Shown in pieces: positions 17,246 through 27,417 of a stretch of DNA of 64,000 nucleotides. Source of the stretch: Streptococcus xiaochunlingii (GTDB lineage Bacteria > Bacillota > Bacilli > Lactobacillales > Streptococcaceae); assembly GCF_006385805.1 (NCBI RefSeq), contig NZ_VFSG01000001.1, forward strand, positions 248,001 to 312,000, read 5' to 3'. Positions within the stretch are counted from its first letter, which is position 1. Each line of letters starts with the position of its first letter. The notes beneath the pieces are model-generated. The model had not been told where the DNA came from and made no database searches. It worked only from the letters and a program-made list of their open reading frames with translations. The position numbers and the translations under genes are program-made.

Positions 17246-18921
17246 TGTATCAAGCCCTCTATCGTAAATACCGAAGCCAGACCTTTGGCCAGCTTGTAGG
17301 GCAGGAGGTTATTGCGACGACCCTTCGACAAGCTGTCGAACAGGGGAAAATTAGCCATGCCTATCTCTTTTCTGGCCCTCGTGGGACGGGGAAGACCAGT
17401 GTGGCGAAAATTTTTGCCAAGGCCATGAACTGCCCCAACCAAAAAGGGGGAGAACCTTGTAATGATTGCTATATCTGTGAAGCCATTACCAATGGCAGTT
17501 TAGAGGATGTCATTGAGATTGACGCGGCCTCTAATAATGGAGTGGATGAAATCCGTGATATTCGTGACAAATCCACCTATGCGCCTAGTTTGGCCCCTCA
17601 TAAGGTCTATATCATTGACGAGGTGCACATGCTCTCGACAGGCGCTTTTAATGCCCTTCTCAAGACCTTGGAAGAACCAACAGAAAATGTAGTCTTTATT
17701 TTAGCAACAACAGAGTTACATAAGATTCCAGCAACTATTCTTTCGCGGGTTCAGCGCTTTGAATTCAAATCTATCAAGACTCCGGCCATCCAAGACCACC
17801 TAAAAGCTGTTTTGGACAAAGAAGGGATTGATTACGAAGAAGAAGCTGTAGCCATTATTGCCCGTCGGGCCGAAGGTGGGATGCGGGATGCCTTGTCCAT
17901 TTTGGACCAAGCCCTCAGTCTGACATGTGAAGCTCGATTGACCACTGCAACAGCAGAAGAAATCACAGGCTCCATCAGTCAAGAAGCCTTAGATCTCTAT
18001 GTTGCAGCCTTGTCAGCACAAGATGCAACAGCTGCCTTGGACCAGTTGAACCTGATCTTTGATAATGGGAAAAATATGGCCCGCTTTGTGACGGACCTCT
18101 TGCAGTATTTGCGGGATCTCTTGATCGTTCAGACAGGTGGGGAAAATCTCCATGTCAGTGAGCGATTTAACCAGAATCTAGCTATTCCACAAGCGACCCT
18201 CTTTGCTTGGATTGACCTCGCGACGAAGAGCTTAGCGGATATCAAAAACAGTCTGCAACCGAAGATTTACACGGAGATGATGACCATTCGCTTGGCAGAA
18301 TACAAGGGGGAGAGCCCTTCGGCTAGTCAAGCGGCTCTTCCAGCAGATTTCTTGGTCCAAATGGACCAGCTCAAAAGAGAAGTCGAGTCTCTGAAGAATC
18401 AGTTTGCCCAAGCAGCGAATGAGGCTCCTGTGGGCAAGTCCGCACCAGCTCGTCCTCAGAAGTCCAGCAAGGGCTATCGAGTGGATCGTAATAAGCTTCA
18501 AGCCATCTTACAAGAAGCGGTTGAAAATCCAGATTTGGCCCGTAACAATCTCATTCGCCTACAAAACGCCTGGGGGGAAATTATTGAAAGCCTAGCAGGA
18601 GCAGATAAGGCCTTGCTGGTTGGTTCCCAACCGGTTGCGGCCAATGAACGTCATGCGATTTTAGCCTTTGAGTCTGCCTTCAATGCTGAACAGACCATGA
18701 AGCGTGATAACCTCAATACCATGTTTGGCAATATTTTAAGCAATGCGGCAGGTTTCTCTCCGGAGATTCTGGCTATTTCCATGGAAGAATGGACCCAGGT
18801 TCGGGCGGAATTCTCTAAGAAAGCGCGTGGTCACAAGGAAGAGGTCGAAGTGGCAGAAGAGTCTGTTATTCCGGAGGGCTTTGATTTCCTCTCTGATAAA
18901 ATTACGGTCCAAGAAGACTAG
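17245..18921 (+). CDS. dnaX: DNA polymerase III gamma/tau subunit
   Basis: The 558-residue clamp-loader ATPase has Walker A SGPRGTGKTSVAK near residue 43, a four-cysteine zinc module (CPNQKGGEPCNDCYIC) near 62-77, Walker B YIIDEVHML near 119 and the SRC-like arginine finger in LSRVQRFEF. Domain III and the tau-specific tail follow from about 230. I see no slippery run of six or more A at the expected place, so production of a short gamma form by frameshifting is not supported. The start codon overlaps the stop of the preceding gene, implying coupling. Confidence 0.95.
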   Translation: MYQALYRKYRSQTFGQLVGQEVIATTLRQAVEQGKISHAYLFSGPRGTGKTSVAKIFAKAMNCPNQKGGEPCNDCYICEAITNGSLEDVIEIDAASNNGVDEIRDIRDKSTYAPSLAPHKVYIIDEVHMLSTGAFNALLKTLEEPTENVVFILATTELHKIPATILSRVQRFEFKSIKTPAIQDHLKAVLDKEGIDYEEEAVAIIARRAEGGMRDALSILDQALSLTCEARLTTATAEEITGSISQEALDLYVAALSAQDATAALDQLNLIFDNGKNMARFVTDLLQYLRDLLIVQTGGENLHVSERFNQNLAIPQATLFAWIDLATKSLADIKNSLQPKIYTEMMTIRLAEYKGESPSASQAALPADFLVQMDQLKREVESLKNQFAQAANEAPVGKSAPARPQKSSKGYRVDRNKLQAILQEAVENPDLARNNLIRLQNAWGEIIESLAGADKALLVGSQPVAANERHAILAFESAFNAEQTMKRDNLNTMFGNILSNAAGFSPEILAISMEEWTQVRAEFSKKARGHKEEVEVAEESVIPEGFDFLSDKITVQED

Positions 18922-18944
18922 CCTGTGCTTTTTCTAGAAAATCG

Positions 18945-18953
18945 TGGTAGAAT
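18945..18953 (+). promoter_or_regulatory. Extended -10 abutting the DUF3272 start codon
   Basis: TGGTAGAAT ends 6 bases before ATG 18960. Confidence 0.5.
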
Positions 18954-18959
18954 AACAAT

Positions 18960-19172
18960 ATGAATAAACGTCAATTTTGGAGTCTGGCTATTTTTACAGC
19001 CTTTGAAACCTATTTTTTTAATGATGCTGTGATGAGAGAAAGCTACTTCGCAGCAATCTTTTGGGCTCTCTTGATATTAAGAAATTTACAAGTCAGCTAT
19101 ATCTTAGGGAAGTTGGTCGAAAGTATCGATCAACAGCTCAATCAGAAAAAACGAGATAAGTATAAAAAATAA
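18960..19172 (+). CDS. Small DUF3272-type membrane protein
   Basis: This 70-residue protein has two hydrophobic stretches (about residues 7-22 and 28-50) and a basic tail KKRDKYKK. It matches my memory of a streptococcus-specific family (DUF3272) found next to dnaX; its role is unknown. No ribosome site is visible before ATG 18960, but an extended -10 sits 6 bases upstream, so it may be translated from a leaderless message or be read with dnaX. A strong terminator overlaps the stop codon. Confidence 0.75.
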   Translation: MNKRQFWSLAIFTAFETYFFNDAVMRESYFAAIFWALLILRNLQVSYILGKLVESIDQQLNQKKRDKYKK

Positions 19173-19198
19173 GCACCGACTGGTGCTTATTTTTTTTG
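19169..19198. terminator. Terminator between the DUF3272 gene and birA
   Basis: ATAAGCACC (19169-19177) pairs with GGTGCTTAT (19182-19190) and is flanked by A and T runs, so it can work in both directions. Confidence 0.85.
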
Positions 19199-19213
19199 AG
19201 TTGTTGGTCTATT

Positions 19214-20155
19214 TTACAAATCCCATTGCTTGAGGGAGATTTCGCCACTGTTGAGCCAGCGTTCTTGGCCGTCCGTCAGTTGGACTAGTAGTTGTCCATT
19301 GTCCGAGATATCCTTGGCCAGGCCTTGGTAGCTGGTCTGATTTTGTTCGAAGCAGACTTCCTTACCTAGGACTAGTGAGCGCTGCTTGTAGAGGTAGATT
19401 AGCTCCTCTTCTGGTGTGTTGAAAAATTCCTTCCAAATCTCAGCAATCAGTTCATTGCGGCTAATGGGAGGCTGGGAGTCAAAGAGGGAACCAGCCTTGT
19501 CCTTCAGTTCCTTTGGAAAATCGGTGATGGCAAAATTGATCCCCACTCCAATGATGACATCTGTAATAAGGCCTGTTTCGATGGAGCTGATGGCTTCGGT
19601 CAGAATGCCCCCGACCTTTTTCCCCCTGTAGTAGATATCATTGACCCACTTAATATCGATATCCAATAAGGCCAGATTTTTCAGGGCCTTGTAGATGGCT
19701 GCTGCGACCATGAGGGTATAGGCAGGAGCTTGATCAAAGGGGAGGTTGGGCTTGAGATGGAGAGACATGTAGATCCCCCCTTGAGAAGGGCAGAAGTAGT
19801 CACGCCCAAAACGTCCCTTACCTGCTGTCTGGAAAGGAGCCAGATAAAGAGTAGAAGATTGTCCTCCAGCTTCCATGGCATTCTTGGCATCTAACTGAGT
19901 GGATTGGCACTGGGGATTATAGGAGACTGTTAGAGGACAATACTCCTCGATAACTTGGGGAATGAGGAGGTCTCCGGATAGGATCTTGTAGCCTCGATTT
20001 TTGACGGACTCAATCTCGATGCCTTCTTTTTCTAGACGCTGAATGGCCTTCCAGATAGACGTGCGAGACAGTCCCATTTCTTGGGCTAGTTGCTCGCCAT
20101 TGACATAATCTTGAGCTTGGGCTAAGGTTTGGTATAAAATTTCGTGTGTTTTCAT
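19214..20155 (-). CDS. birA: Biotin-protein ligase and biotin repressor BirA
   Basis: This 313-residue protein attaches biotin to carboxylase carriers and, through its N-terminal winged helix (about residues 5-60, with LAQEMGLSRTSIWKAIQRLEKEG), can repress biotin genes. The ligase motifs are GKGRFGRDY and IKWVNDIYYRGKKVGGIL. A likely target is bioY in this window. ATG 20155 (MKTHEIL) fits homologue starts; an ATG at 20188 overlaps the galR stop codon (ATGA), adds 11 residues and cannot be excluded. No clear ribosome site precedes 20155, so coupling to galR is plausible. Confidence 0.93.
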   Translation of the reverse strand: MKTHEILYQTLAQAQDYVNGEQLAQEMGLSRTSIWKAIQRLEKEGIEIESVKNRGYKILSGDLLIPQVIEEYCPLTVSYNPQCQSTQLDAKNAMEAGGQSSTLYLAPFQTAGKGRFGRDYFCPSQGGIYMSLHLKPNLPFDQAPAYTLMVAAAIYKALKNLALLDIDIKWVNDIYYRGKKVGGILTEAISSIETGLITDVIIGVGINFAITDFPKELKDKAGSLFDSQPPISRNELIAEIWKEFFNTPEEELIYLYKQRSLVLGKEVCFEQNQTSYQGLAKDISDNGQLLVQLTDGQERWLNSGEISLKQWDL

Positions 20156-20184
20156 AAGTTTTGATTTTCGGAAAGGATGGTGGA

Positions 20185-21231
<1,047 letters not shown>

Positions 21232-21238
21232 TTAGCGG

Positions 21239-21262
21239 ATTTTACTAAAATTTTAGTAAAAT
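21239..21262. promoter_or_regulatory. GalR operator palindrome
   Basis: A perfect 24-bp palindrome with half site ATTTTACTAAAA is centred between 21250 and 21251. It lies just upstream of the galK -35 and close to the galR promoter region, so one dimer could control both directions. Confidence 0.65.
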
Positions 21263-21264
21263 TA

Positions 21265-21293
21265 TTGATTTGTTGTATGAAAGGGGTTACACT
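21265..21293 (+). promoter_or_regulatory. galK promoter
   Basis: TTGATT (21265-21270), a 17-bp spacer, then TACACT (21288-21293), 34 bp before the galK start. Confidence 0.55.
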
Positions 21294-21327
21294 AGAGGTA
21301 AATAACTATATAAGTGAGGTAATCTCA

Positions 21328-22494
21328 ATGAATACTCAAGAACTTCGGGAAGCTTTTCAAACCGTCTTTGGAGCAGAAGCGGATCATACCTACTTCTCAC
21401 CAGGTCGAATCAATCTGATCGGTGAACACACGGACTATAACGGAGGGCATGTTTTCCCTGCAGCCATTACGCTTGGTACCTATGGAGCAGCAAGAAAGCG
21501 CGAAGACAAGGTTTTGCGTTTCTTCTCTGCTAACTTTGAAGACAAGGGCATCATTGAAGTCCCGCTTGAAAATCTTCATTTTGAAGAGGAGCACAATTGG
21601 ACCAACTATCCAAAAGGCGTGCTTCATTTCTTGCAGGAAGCTGGTCACACCATTGATGTTGGCATGGATGTCTATGTTTACGGCAATATTCCAAATGGAT
21701 CTGGCCTTTCTTCCTCAGCCTCACTAGAGATGTTGACAGGAGTCATTGCGGAAACCATCTATGGTCTTAAAGTGGATCGGGTAGAACTGGTTAAGATTGG
21801 AAAACAAACGGAAAATCATTTTATCGGGGTCAACTCTGGCATCATGGATCAGTTTGCCATCGGTATGGGGGCTGATCAACGGGCCATTTATCTGGATACT
21901 AACACTTTGAAATATGATTTGGTGCCCCTTGATTTGAAAGACAATGTCGTCGTGATTATGAATACCAATAAACGCCGGGAATTGATTGATTCAAAATACA
22001 ATGAACGTCGTGCGGAATGCGAAACAGCTGTCTCTGAACTCCAAGAAAAACTAGACATCCAAACCTTGGGTGAATTGGATGTCTGGGATTTTGATACCTA
22101 TAGTTACTTGATCAAGGATGAAAATCGCATCAAACGAGCTCGCCATGCTGTACTCGAAAACCAACGGACTCTCCAAGCTCGTAAGGCTCTTGAGGAAGGA
22201 GATTTGGAAGGCTTTGGCCGGTTCATGAATGCTTCCCATGTATCCTTGGAGCATGATTACGAAGTGACCGGCTTGGAATTAGATACTCTAGTTCATACAG
22301 CTTGGGAACAAGAAGGAGTGCTTGGTGCTCGTATGACGGGTGCAGGATTTGGAGGCTGTGCCATCGCCCTTGTCAACAAGGACAAGGTTCAAGCCTTTGA
22401 AGAAGCTGTCGGCAAACGCTATGAGGAAGTTGTCGGCTATGCTCCAAGCTTTTACATTGCTGAAGTAGCAGGAGGCAGTCGCATTTTAGATTAG
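21328..22494 (+). CDS. galK: Galactokinase
   Basis: This 388-residue GHMP kinase makes galactose-1-phosphate, the first step of the Leloir pathway. The galactokinase signature [19 protein letters not shown] is near residues 26-44, the phosphate loop GLSSSAS near 125 and [10 protein letters not shown] near 340. I start at ATG 21328, with GAGG nine bases upstream; in-frame codons before it cross the promoter. galT begins 17 bp downstream. Confidence 0.96.
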   Translation: MNTQELREAFQTVFGAEADHTYFSPGRINLIGEHTDYNGGHVFPAAITLGTYGAARKREDKVLRFFSANFEDKGIIEVPLENLHFEEEHNWTNYPKGVLHFLQEAGHTIDVGMDVYVYGNIPNGSGLSSSASLEMLTGVIAETIYGLKVDRVELVKIGKQTENHFIGVNSGIMDQFAIGMGADQRAIYLDTNTLKYDLVPLDLKDNVVVIMNTNKRRELIDSKYNERRAECETAVSELQEKLDIQTLGELDVWDFDTYSYLIKDENRIKRARHAVLENQRTLQARKALEEGDLEGFGRFMNASHVSLEHDYEVTGLELDTLVHTAWEQEGVLGARMTGAGFGGCAIALVNKDKVQAFEEAVGKRYEEVVGYAPSFYIAEVAGGSRILD

Positions 22495-22510
22495 GAGAGA
22501 AGGAGACAAA

Positions 22511-23983
22511 ATGGCACAAGGAATTCTAGATGCATTTGTGACAGAAGTGATTGCAGTGAGCCACTTTGAAGAGTTAGATCGGATCTATCTAAAAAATCGG
22601 ATCATGAGCTTGGTCGGAGAAGAGGGCGTGGACCAACCAGTTAAAAAAGAAGGATTGTTGGCGCTTAAAGACCAACTCATCGAGCTCGCCCTTGCTAACG
22701 GTCAGATTGAGGAAACCATGGCAGCTCAGGATAGTCTGGGAGCCGAGTTAATGAATTTGATCACTCCTCGTCCTAGTCAGGTAAATCATCATTTCTGGGA
22801 GACTTACCGTCAGTCCAAGGAAGACGCGATTGCTGATTTCTATGCCCTCTCCAAGCGCAACAACTACATCAAGGTAGATGCTATCGCGCAAAATATCGCC
22901 TTTGAAGCAGAGACTGCTTATGGTCCGCTAGAGATTACGATCAACCTCTCCAAACCAGAAAAAGATCCCAAAGAGATAGCAGCGGCACGTCAGGCCAAAG
23001 CCAGTCATTATCCTGCTTGCCAGCTTTGCATGGAGAATGAGGGCTATCAAGGTCGCCTAGACCATCCTGCTCGTGCCAATCACCGGATCATTCGCTTTGA
23101 CATGGACGGTCATGACTGGGGCTTCCAGTATTCGCCTTATGCCTACTTTAATGAACACTGCATTTTCCTCGATAGTCAACATGTTCCTATGGCCATCAGT
23201 CGCAAGACCTTTGAGCGACTTTTGACCATTGTAGAGACTTTTCCAGGCTATTTTGCAGGGTCCAATGCAGATCTTCCCATTGTGGGGGGGTCGATCTTGA
23301 CTCATGACCACTATCAAGGGGGACGCCATACCTTCCCTATGGAACTGGCTCCTGTTGGGGAAAGCTTTACCATTGAGGGCTTTGAGGCTGTCTCAGTAGG
23401 GATTGTCAACTGGCCCATGTCTGTGCTTCGTTTGCAATCGGATGACAAGGCGCAATTGATTGACCTGGCGGACCATATCCTAAAGACCTGGCGAGGTTAC
23501 TCGGATCCAGCCGTTCAAGTCTTGGCCACATCCGACGGTCAACCCCATCATACCATTACCCCCATTGCACGAATCCGTGATGGGCATTATGAACTGGACT
23601 TGGTGCTCCGTGATAACCAAACCTCACCAGAGCATCCAGATGGCATTTACCACCCACATGCTGATGTGCAACACATCAAAAAAGAAAATATCGGCCTCAT
23701 CGAAGTCATGGGCTTGGCCATCTTGCCTCCTCGGCTTAAGAAAGAGCTCAAGCAGGTCCAAGACTATCTGCTCGGTCGTGAATGCAGTGTGGCTCATTAC
23801 CACCAAGAATGGGCAGCTGACTTGAAAGCCACTCACCCATCCATTACAGAAGAAGCAGAGGCTGAGGCCATTGTCCGTGAATCGGTCGGCCAAATCTTTG
23901 CGCGGGTACTGGAAGATGCGGGTGTCTACAAGCGAACAGCAGAAGGTCAAGCAGCCTTTAGACGCTTTGTCGCAACACTTTAA
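22511..23983 (+). CDS. galT: Galactose-1-phosphate uridylyltransferase, type 2
   Basis: The 490-residue enzyme swaps UMP between UDP-glucose and galactose-1-phosphate. It belongs to the Firmicutes-type GalT family, longer than the E. coli enzyme. A His-rich segment [16 protein letters not shown] near residues 260-275 is the likely active-site region, and [13 protein letters not shown] near 174 is another conserved stretch. AGAAGGAG lies 6-9 bases before the ATG. It is the second gene of the gal operon. Confidence 0.95.
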   Translation: MAQGILDAFVTEVIAVSHFEELDRIYLKNRIMSLVGEEGVDQPVKKEGLLALKDQLIELALANGQIEETMAAQDSLGAELMNLITPRPSQVNHHFWETYRQSKEDAIADFYALSKRNNYIKVDAIAQNIAFEAETAYGPLEITINLSKPEKDPKEIAAARQAKASHYPACQLCMENEGYQGRLDHPARANHRIIRFDMDGHDWGFQYSPYAYFNEHCIFLDSQHVPMAISRKTFERLLTIVETFPGYFAGSNADLPIVGGSILTHDHYQGGRHTFPMELAPVGESFTIEGFEAVSVGIVNWPMSVLRLQSDDKAQLIDLADHILKTWRGYSDPAVQVLATSDGQPHHTITPIARIRDGHYELDLVLRDNQTSPEHPDGIYHPHADVQHIKKENIGLIEVMGLAILPPRLKKELKQVQDYLLGRECSVAHYHQEWAADLKATHPSITEEAEAEAIVRESVGQIFARVLEDAGVYKRTAEGQAAFRRFVATL

Positions 23984-24005
23984 GGATGGAGAAGAGGCAG
24001 AAATT

Positions 24006-24014
24006 TGGTACAAT
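24006..24014 (+). promoter_or_regulatory. Possible internal promoter for galE
   Basis: TGGTACAAT is an extended -10 in the 64-bp galT-galE gap, 33 bp before galE. UDP-glucose 4-epimerase is also needed without galactose, so separate expression would make sense. Confidence 0.45.
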
Positions 24015-24047
24015 AAGAGAGAAGACAAAGAAGCGAAAGGAAAACAA

Positions 24048-25046
24048 ATGGCAATACTCGTACTCGGAGGAGCTGGCTATATCGGTTCCCACATGGTAGA
24101 CCGCTTGGTCAATGAAGGACAGGAAAAAGTCGTGGTGGTAGATAGCCTGGTCACAGGCCATCGTGCAGCGGTGCATCCAGATGCCGTCTTTTACCAAGGA
24201 GACCTGGCGGATCAAGATTTCATGCGCACTGTTTTTAAGGAACATGCAGATATTGACGCCGTCATCCACTTTGCGGCTTACTCACTGGTTGCTGAGTCTA
24301 TGGCGGATCCATTGAAATATTTTGACAATAATACAGCTGGCATGGTCAAACTCTTGGAAGTCATGCATGAATGTGGGGTGCGCTATATCGTCTTTTCTTC
24401 AACCGCAGCCACCTATGGTATTCCAGAAGAAATTCCGATTCTTGAAACCACTCCACAAAAACCAATTAATCCCTATGGCGAAAGCAAACTCATGATGGAA
24501 ACCATAATGCGCTGGGCCGATCAAGCCTATGGCATCAAGTATGTCCCCCTTCGTTACTTTAATGTAGCGGGTGCCAAGCCAGACGGGTCCATTGGCGAAG
24601 ACCATGGACCAGAGACCCATCTCCTGCCAATCGTCTTGCAAGTGGCGCAAGGCAAACGCGAAAAGATCGCAATTTTTGGAGATGACTACAATACACCAGA
24701 TGGGACCAATGTTCGGGACTATGTCCATCCATTTGATTTAGCTGATGCTCATCTGCTAGCAGTGGAGTATCTGCGTAATGGTAATCCATCTACCGCCTTT
24801 AATCTGGGCTCATCGACCGGATTCTCTAATCTTCAGATTGTCGAAGCAGCCCGCAAGGTGACGGGTCATCCGATCCCACTTGAGATTGCAGATCGCAGAC
24901 CAGGAGATCCAGATACCTTGATCGCATCCTCTGAGAAGGCGCGTGCGATCCTCGGTTGGCAACCAAAATTTGACAATATCGAAACCATCATCCAAACAGC
25001 TTGGGCATGGCATTCCAGCCACCCAGATGGGTACAATGATCGATAA
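24048..25046 (+). CDS. galE: UDP-glucose 4-epimerase
   Basis: The 332-residue NAD-dependent epimerase interconverts UDP-galactose and UDP-glucose. The Rossmann motif GGAGYIGSH is at residues 7-15. The catalytic Ser-Thr ([10 protein letters not shown]) lies near 118-127 and Tyr-Lys (NPYGESK) near 143-149. C-terminal substrate-binding [10 protein letters not shown] is present. ATG 24048 follows GAAAGGAAAACAA; longer in-frame readings run into galT. A terminator follows. Confidence 0.95.
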   Translation: MAILVLGGAGYIGSHMVDRLVNEGQEKVVVVDSLVTGHRAAVHPDAVFYQGDLADQDFMRTVFKEHADIDAVIHFAAYSLVAESMADPLKYFDNNTAGMVKLLEVMHECGVRYIVFSSTAATYGIPEEIPILETTPQKPINPYGESKLMMETIMRWADQAYGIKYVPLRYFNVAGAKPDGSIGEDHGPETHLLPIVLQVAQGKREKIAIFGDDYNTPDGTNVRDYVHPFDLADAHLLAVEYLRNGNPSTAFNLGSSTGFSNLQIVEAARKVTGHPIPLEIADRRPGDPDTLIASSEKARAILGWQPKFDNIETIIQTAWAWHSSHPDGYNDR

Positions 25047-25052
25047 GAAGGA

Positions 25053-25080
25053 AACTCAAGTCAGTTGGCTTGAGTTTTTT
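25053..25080 (+). terminator. Terminator of the gal operon
   Basis: AACTCAAG (25053-25060) pairs with CTTGAGTT (25069-25076) and T residues follow. Confidence 0.85.
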
Positions 25081-25093
25081 GTGTAGACTAATA

Positions 25094-25102
25094 TGCTATA
25101 AT
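25094..25102 (+). promoter_or_regulatory. Extended -10 for the EIIC pseudogene
   Basis: TGCTATAAT lies 67 bp before the reading frame's ATG. Confidence 0.45.
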
Positions 25103-25169
25103 GAAGTAAACAGAAGGGTGTGCTCGAATAGTGTCACCTAACGGATCAATAAGGATAGTAGGAGCAACA

Positions 25170-26462
25170 ATGACAAAATATTTGGCGCAAAAATTTCTCT
25201 GGTTTCGAGAGCGTGGATTCGTACAAATCAGCCAGAAGACCTTGGTCTCTCTCTTTCCATTTTTACTTTTCTCAGCAATTGTTCAAGTGATTTCCCAGTC
25301 TCTCTTTTCAGATAGGGGCTATGTAAATATGCTTTTTTCTGTCTCGGATTGGTTCCCAGGATTTCAGCTCACGGGTCAGGTTTTGTCCAATCTATCAAGT
25401 TTTATAGGAGGTTTTGCTGGCCCATTAGCAACCTATTTTGCAGGGAAATACACAGCTGGACATTATGGAAGAAGTACAGGGACGGCTGGTGTAACAGCTC
25501 TTTTAGTCAGTTTTATTGTTAGCTCACAGGGCTTGTTGATGGGCCCTCTTCCTGATGGACAATTATCTCCTATCCATCTATCTGCGTCGACCAATATTTT
25601 CTTAGCGATTTTTTTAGGTTATTTAATTGGCCAGATTTTTCGCCTATCAAAAGCTAGTGACGATCAAATCGTGAATAAAGACTTCATTTATCAACCCAAG
25701 ACTGTTCGTCCGATTTTCTTGTCTCTACTCTTAGGTGTCAGTCTAAATGGTCTCTAAATCCTGGGGAATCAGTACCGTGTTCTTCAGACTATCGCTCAGT
25801 TTTTCAGTTCACTAACGGTGACCAGTCATCACCTCTTATCCACCTTTGTCATGGGACTCTTGAATGGCTTATCGGGTTGGGTCGGGAACAGTCAGGTTTT
25901 TGCCTTGAACTCGATTGCGGATGACAGTTTTGCCTTAGAAAATCTGACTTATGCTGTAACCCATCATACGACGACAGGCATTCCTTATCCCTATACCTTG
26001 ACTAACTTGTACCGCAGTTTTGGCATGGTGGCAGGAGTTGGTGCAGTTTTAGCTTTATTGGTAGCGATCTTACTGGTTTCACGGAGTCAAAAGGATAGGA
26101 AGGTTAGTCTCCTCAGTCTGTTTCCAAGTCTCTTTAACAATGGGGCTTCTTTCATGGTAGGAATTCCCATCCTCCTCAACCTGCTCTATGTGATCCCCTT
26201 CTTATTGATCCCCTTGGTAAATATGACAATTGCAGCTTTAGCCTTATTTTTAAAACTCATGCCGGCAGCTGTCTACCCAGTGCCAGATGGGACACCTAGT
26301 CTTCTCTATGCCTTTATTGGGACTGGAGGAAGCCTAAGAGCTTTAGGTGTCAGTCTCTTTTGCTTTGCCCTAGATGTAGCACTCTATATTCCCTTTGTCC
26401 GCATGGGCAACCAAGTTCGAAAAGATTTGCTAGAAGAAGTAGGAAGCCATGAAAGTCTCTAA
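25170..26462 (+). pseudogene. PTS EIIC membrane component, cellobiose/lactose type, split by an in-frame stop
   Basis: From ATG 25170 (GGAGCAACA before it) the frame encodes 195 residues of membrane protein, then TAA at 25755-25757, then continues in the same frame for 234 codons to 26462. Without the stop it would be a 430-residue EIIC of normal length. Family-like features are the N-terminal FLWFRERGFVQISQKTL with several membrane segments, and in the second half NNGASFMVGIPILLNLLYVIPF and GTGGSLRAL. One base change accounts for the stop. No EIIA or EIIB genes are nearby, so it would have relied on partners elsewhere. Its end overlaps the next gene by 14 bp. Confidence 0.8.
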
Positions 26463-27309
26463 AAAAACAGTGCTAATTTTCACCTTGGTCTGTCTTTTCT
26501 TGCTTGGGTTAGCCGTCCCTTCTTATAGCTGGACTCGAAAAAATGTCCAAAAGATCGAAAAATTCTATAATTCAAAACTATCGCCAATTATCATGATTCC
26601 TGGAAGTTCTGCGACGGAAAATCGTTTTGATGGCTTGGTGACCAAGCTCAACCAAGACCGGCAAGGAACCAAACACAGCCTTCTAAAGGTTAAGGTCTGG
26701 AACGATGGTAGGATTACTTATAGTGGGAGCATTGATGCCAAAGACAATGAGCCGATTATCGTGATTGGTTTTGAAAACAACAAGGATGGTTACAGCAATA
26801 TCAAAAAGCAAGCCAAGATGGTGAACCAAGCCTTTGAAGCTCTACAATCCAAATACAACTTCAATAACTTTAAAGGACTAGGTCATTCCAATGGCGGCTT
26901 GATCTACACAGCCTTTATTGAAAATTATTTAGGGGATTATGATGTGGATCTGAAGACCCTCATGACCATTGGGACCCCTTATAACTTCACCGAGACCAAT
27001 ATCAAAAACAAATCAGAGATGTTGGCGGACTTTATCAAGGCTAGAGAAGCTATCCCAACAACTCTTCATATGTATTCGGTAGCAGGTACTATCACCTATG
27101 ACTCAGATGAGTTGGTTCCTGATGCTAGTGTGTCCGCTGGCAAGTATATCTATCAAAATCAAGCGGAGACCTACACGGAGATTACCGTTACGGGAGAGGA
27201 TGCCCAGCATTCGGATCTTCCAACAAATGATGAAGTAGTTGCCTTAATCAAGCAGCATCTTGAAAGCCAGGATAATCCGGGTCGTCGAGAGCAAAAGAAT
27301 CCAAATTAA
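26449..27309 (+). CDS. DUF915 alpha/beta hydrolase, surface-anchored
   Basis: The 286-residue protein has an N-terminal hydrophobic segment (residues 7-27), so it is probably exported or membrane bound. The hydrolase fold shows the nucleophile elbow GHSNGG near residue 143, an oxyanion-side MIPGSS near 49, and a C-terminal AQHSDLP that would supply the catalytic His. This matches DUF915 hydrolases of lactic acid bacteria, whose substrates are unknown. It overlaps the EIIC frame by 14 bp and is probably cotranscribed with it. Confidence 0.85.
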   Translation: MKVSKKTVLIFTLVCLFLLGLAVPSYSWTRKNVQKIEKFYNSKLSPIIMIPGSSATENRFDGLVTKLNQDRQGTKHSLLKVKVWNDGRITYSGSIDAKDNEPIIVIGFENNKDGYSNIKKQAKMVNQAFEALQSKYNFNNFKGLGHSNGGLIYTAFIENYLGDYDVDLKTLMTIGTPYNFTETNIKNKSEMLADFIKAREAIPTTLHMYSVAGTITYDSDELVPDASVSAGKYIYQNQAETYTEITVTGEDAQHSDLPTNDEVVALIKQHLESQDNPGRREQKNPN

Positions 27310-27362
27310 ATCAAACAGAATAAGATGGTTTTACACAAATCATCAGGTGTAGCCTTCTTTTT

Positions 27363-27371
27363 TGGTATAAT
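27363..27371 (+). promoter_or_regulatory. Extended -10 for the lipoprotein gene
   Basis: TGGTATAAT lies 46 bp before the ATG at 27418. Confidence 0.5.
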
Positions 27372-27417
27372 ATAGAGAAAAGTACAGCTATCAAGGATGA
27401 CACAAAAGGAGAAACTT

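Noticed and set aside
17440..17460. A run AAAAAGGGGG in dnaX, considered as a frameshift site for a gamma form.
   Set aside because: It lies early in the ATPase domain, not at the gamma/tau junction, and no stimulating hairpin fits.
27315..27362. Hairpin-like GGTTTTACAC and GTGTAGCC after the DUF915 gene as a terminator.
   Set aside because: The stem has mismatches and the T-run is shared with the next promoter; not strong enough to call.
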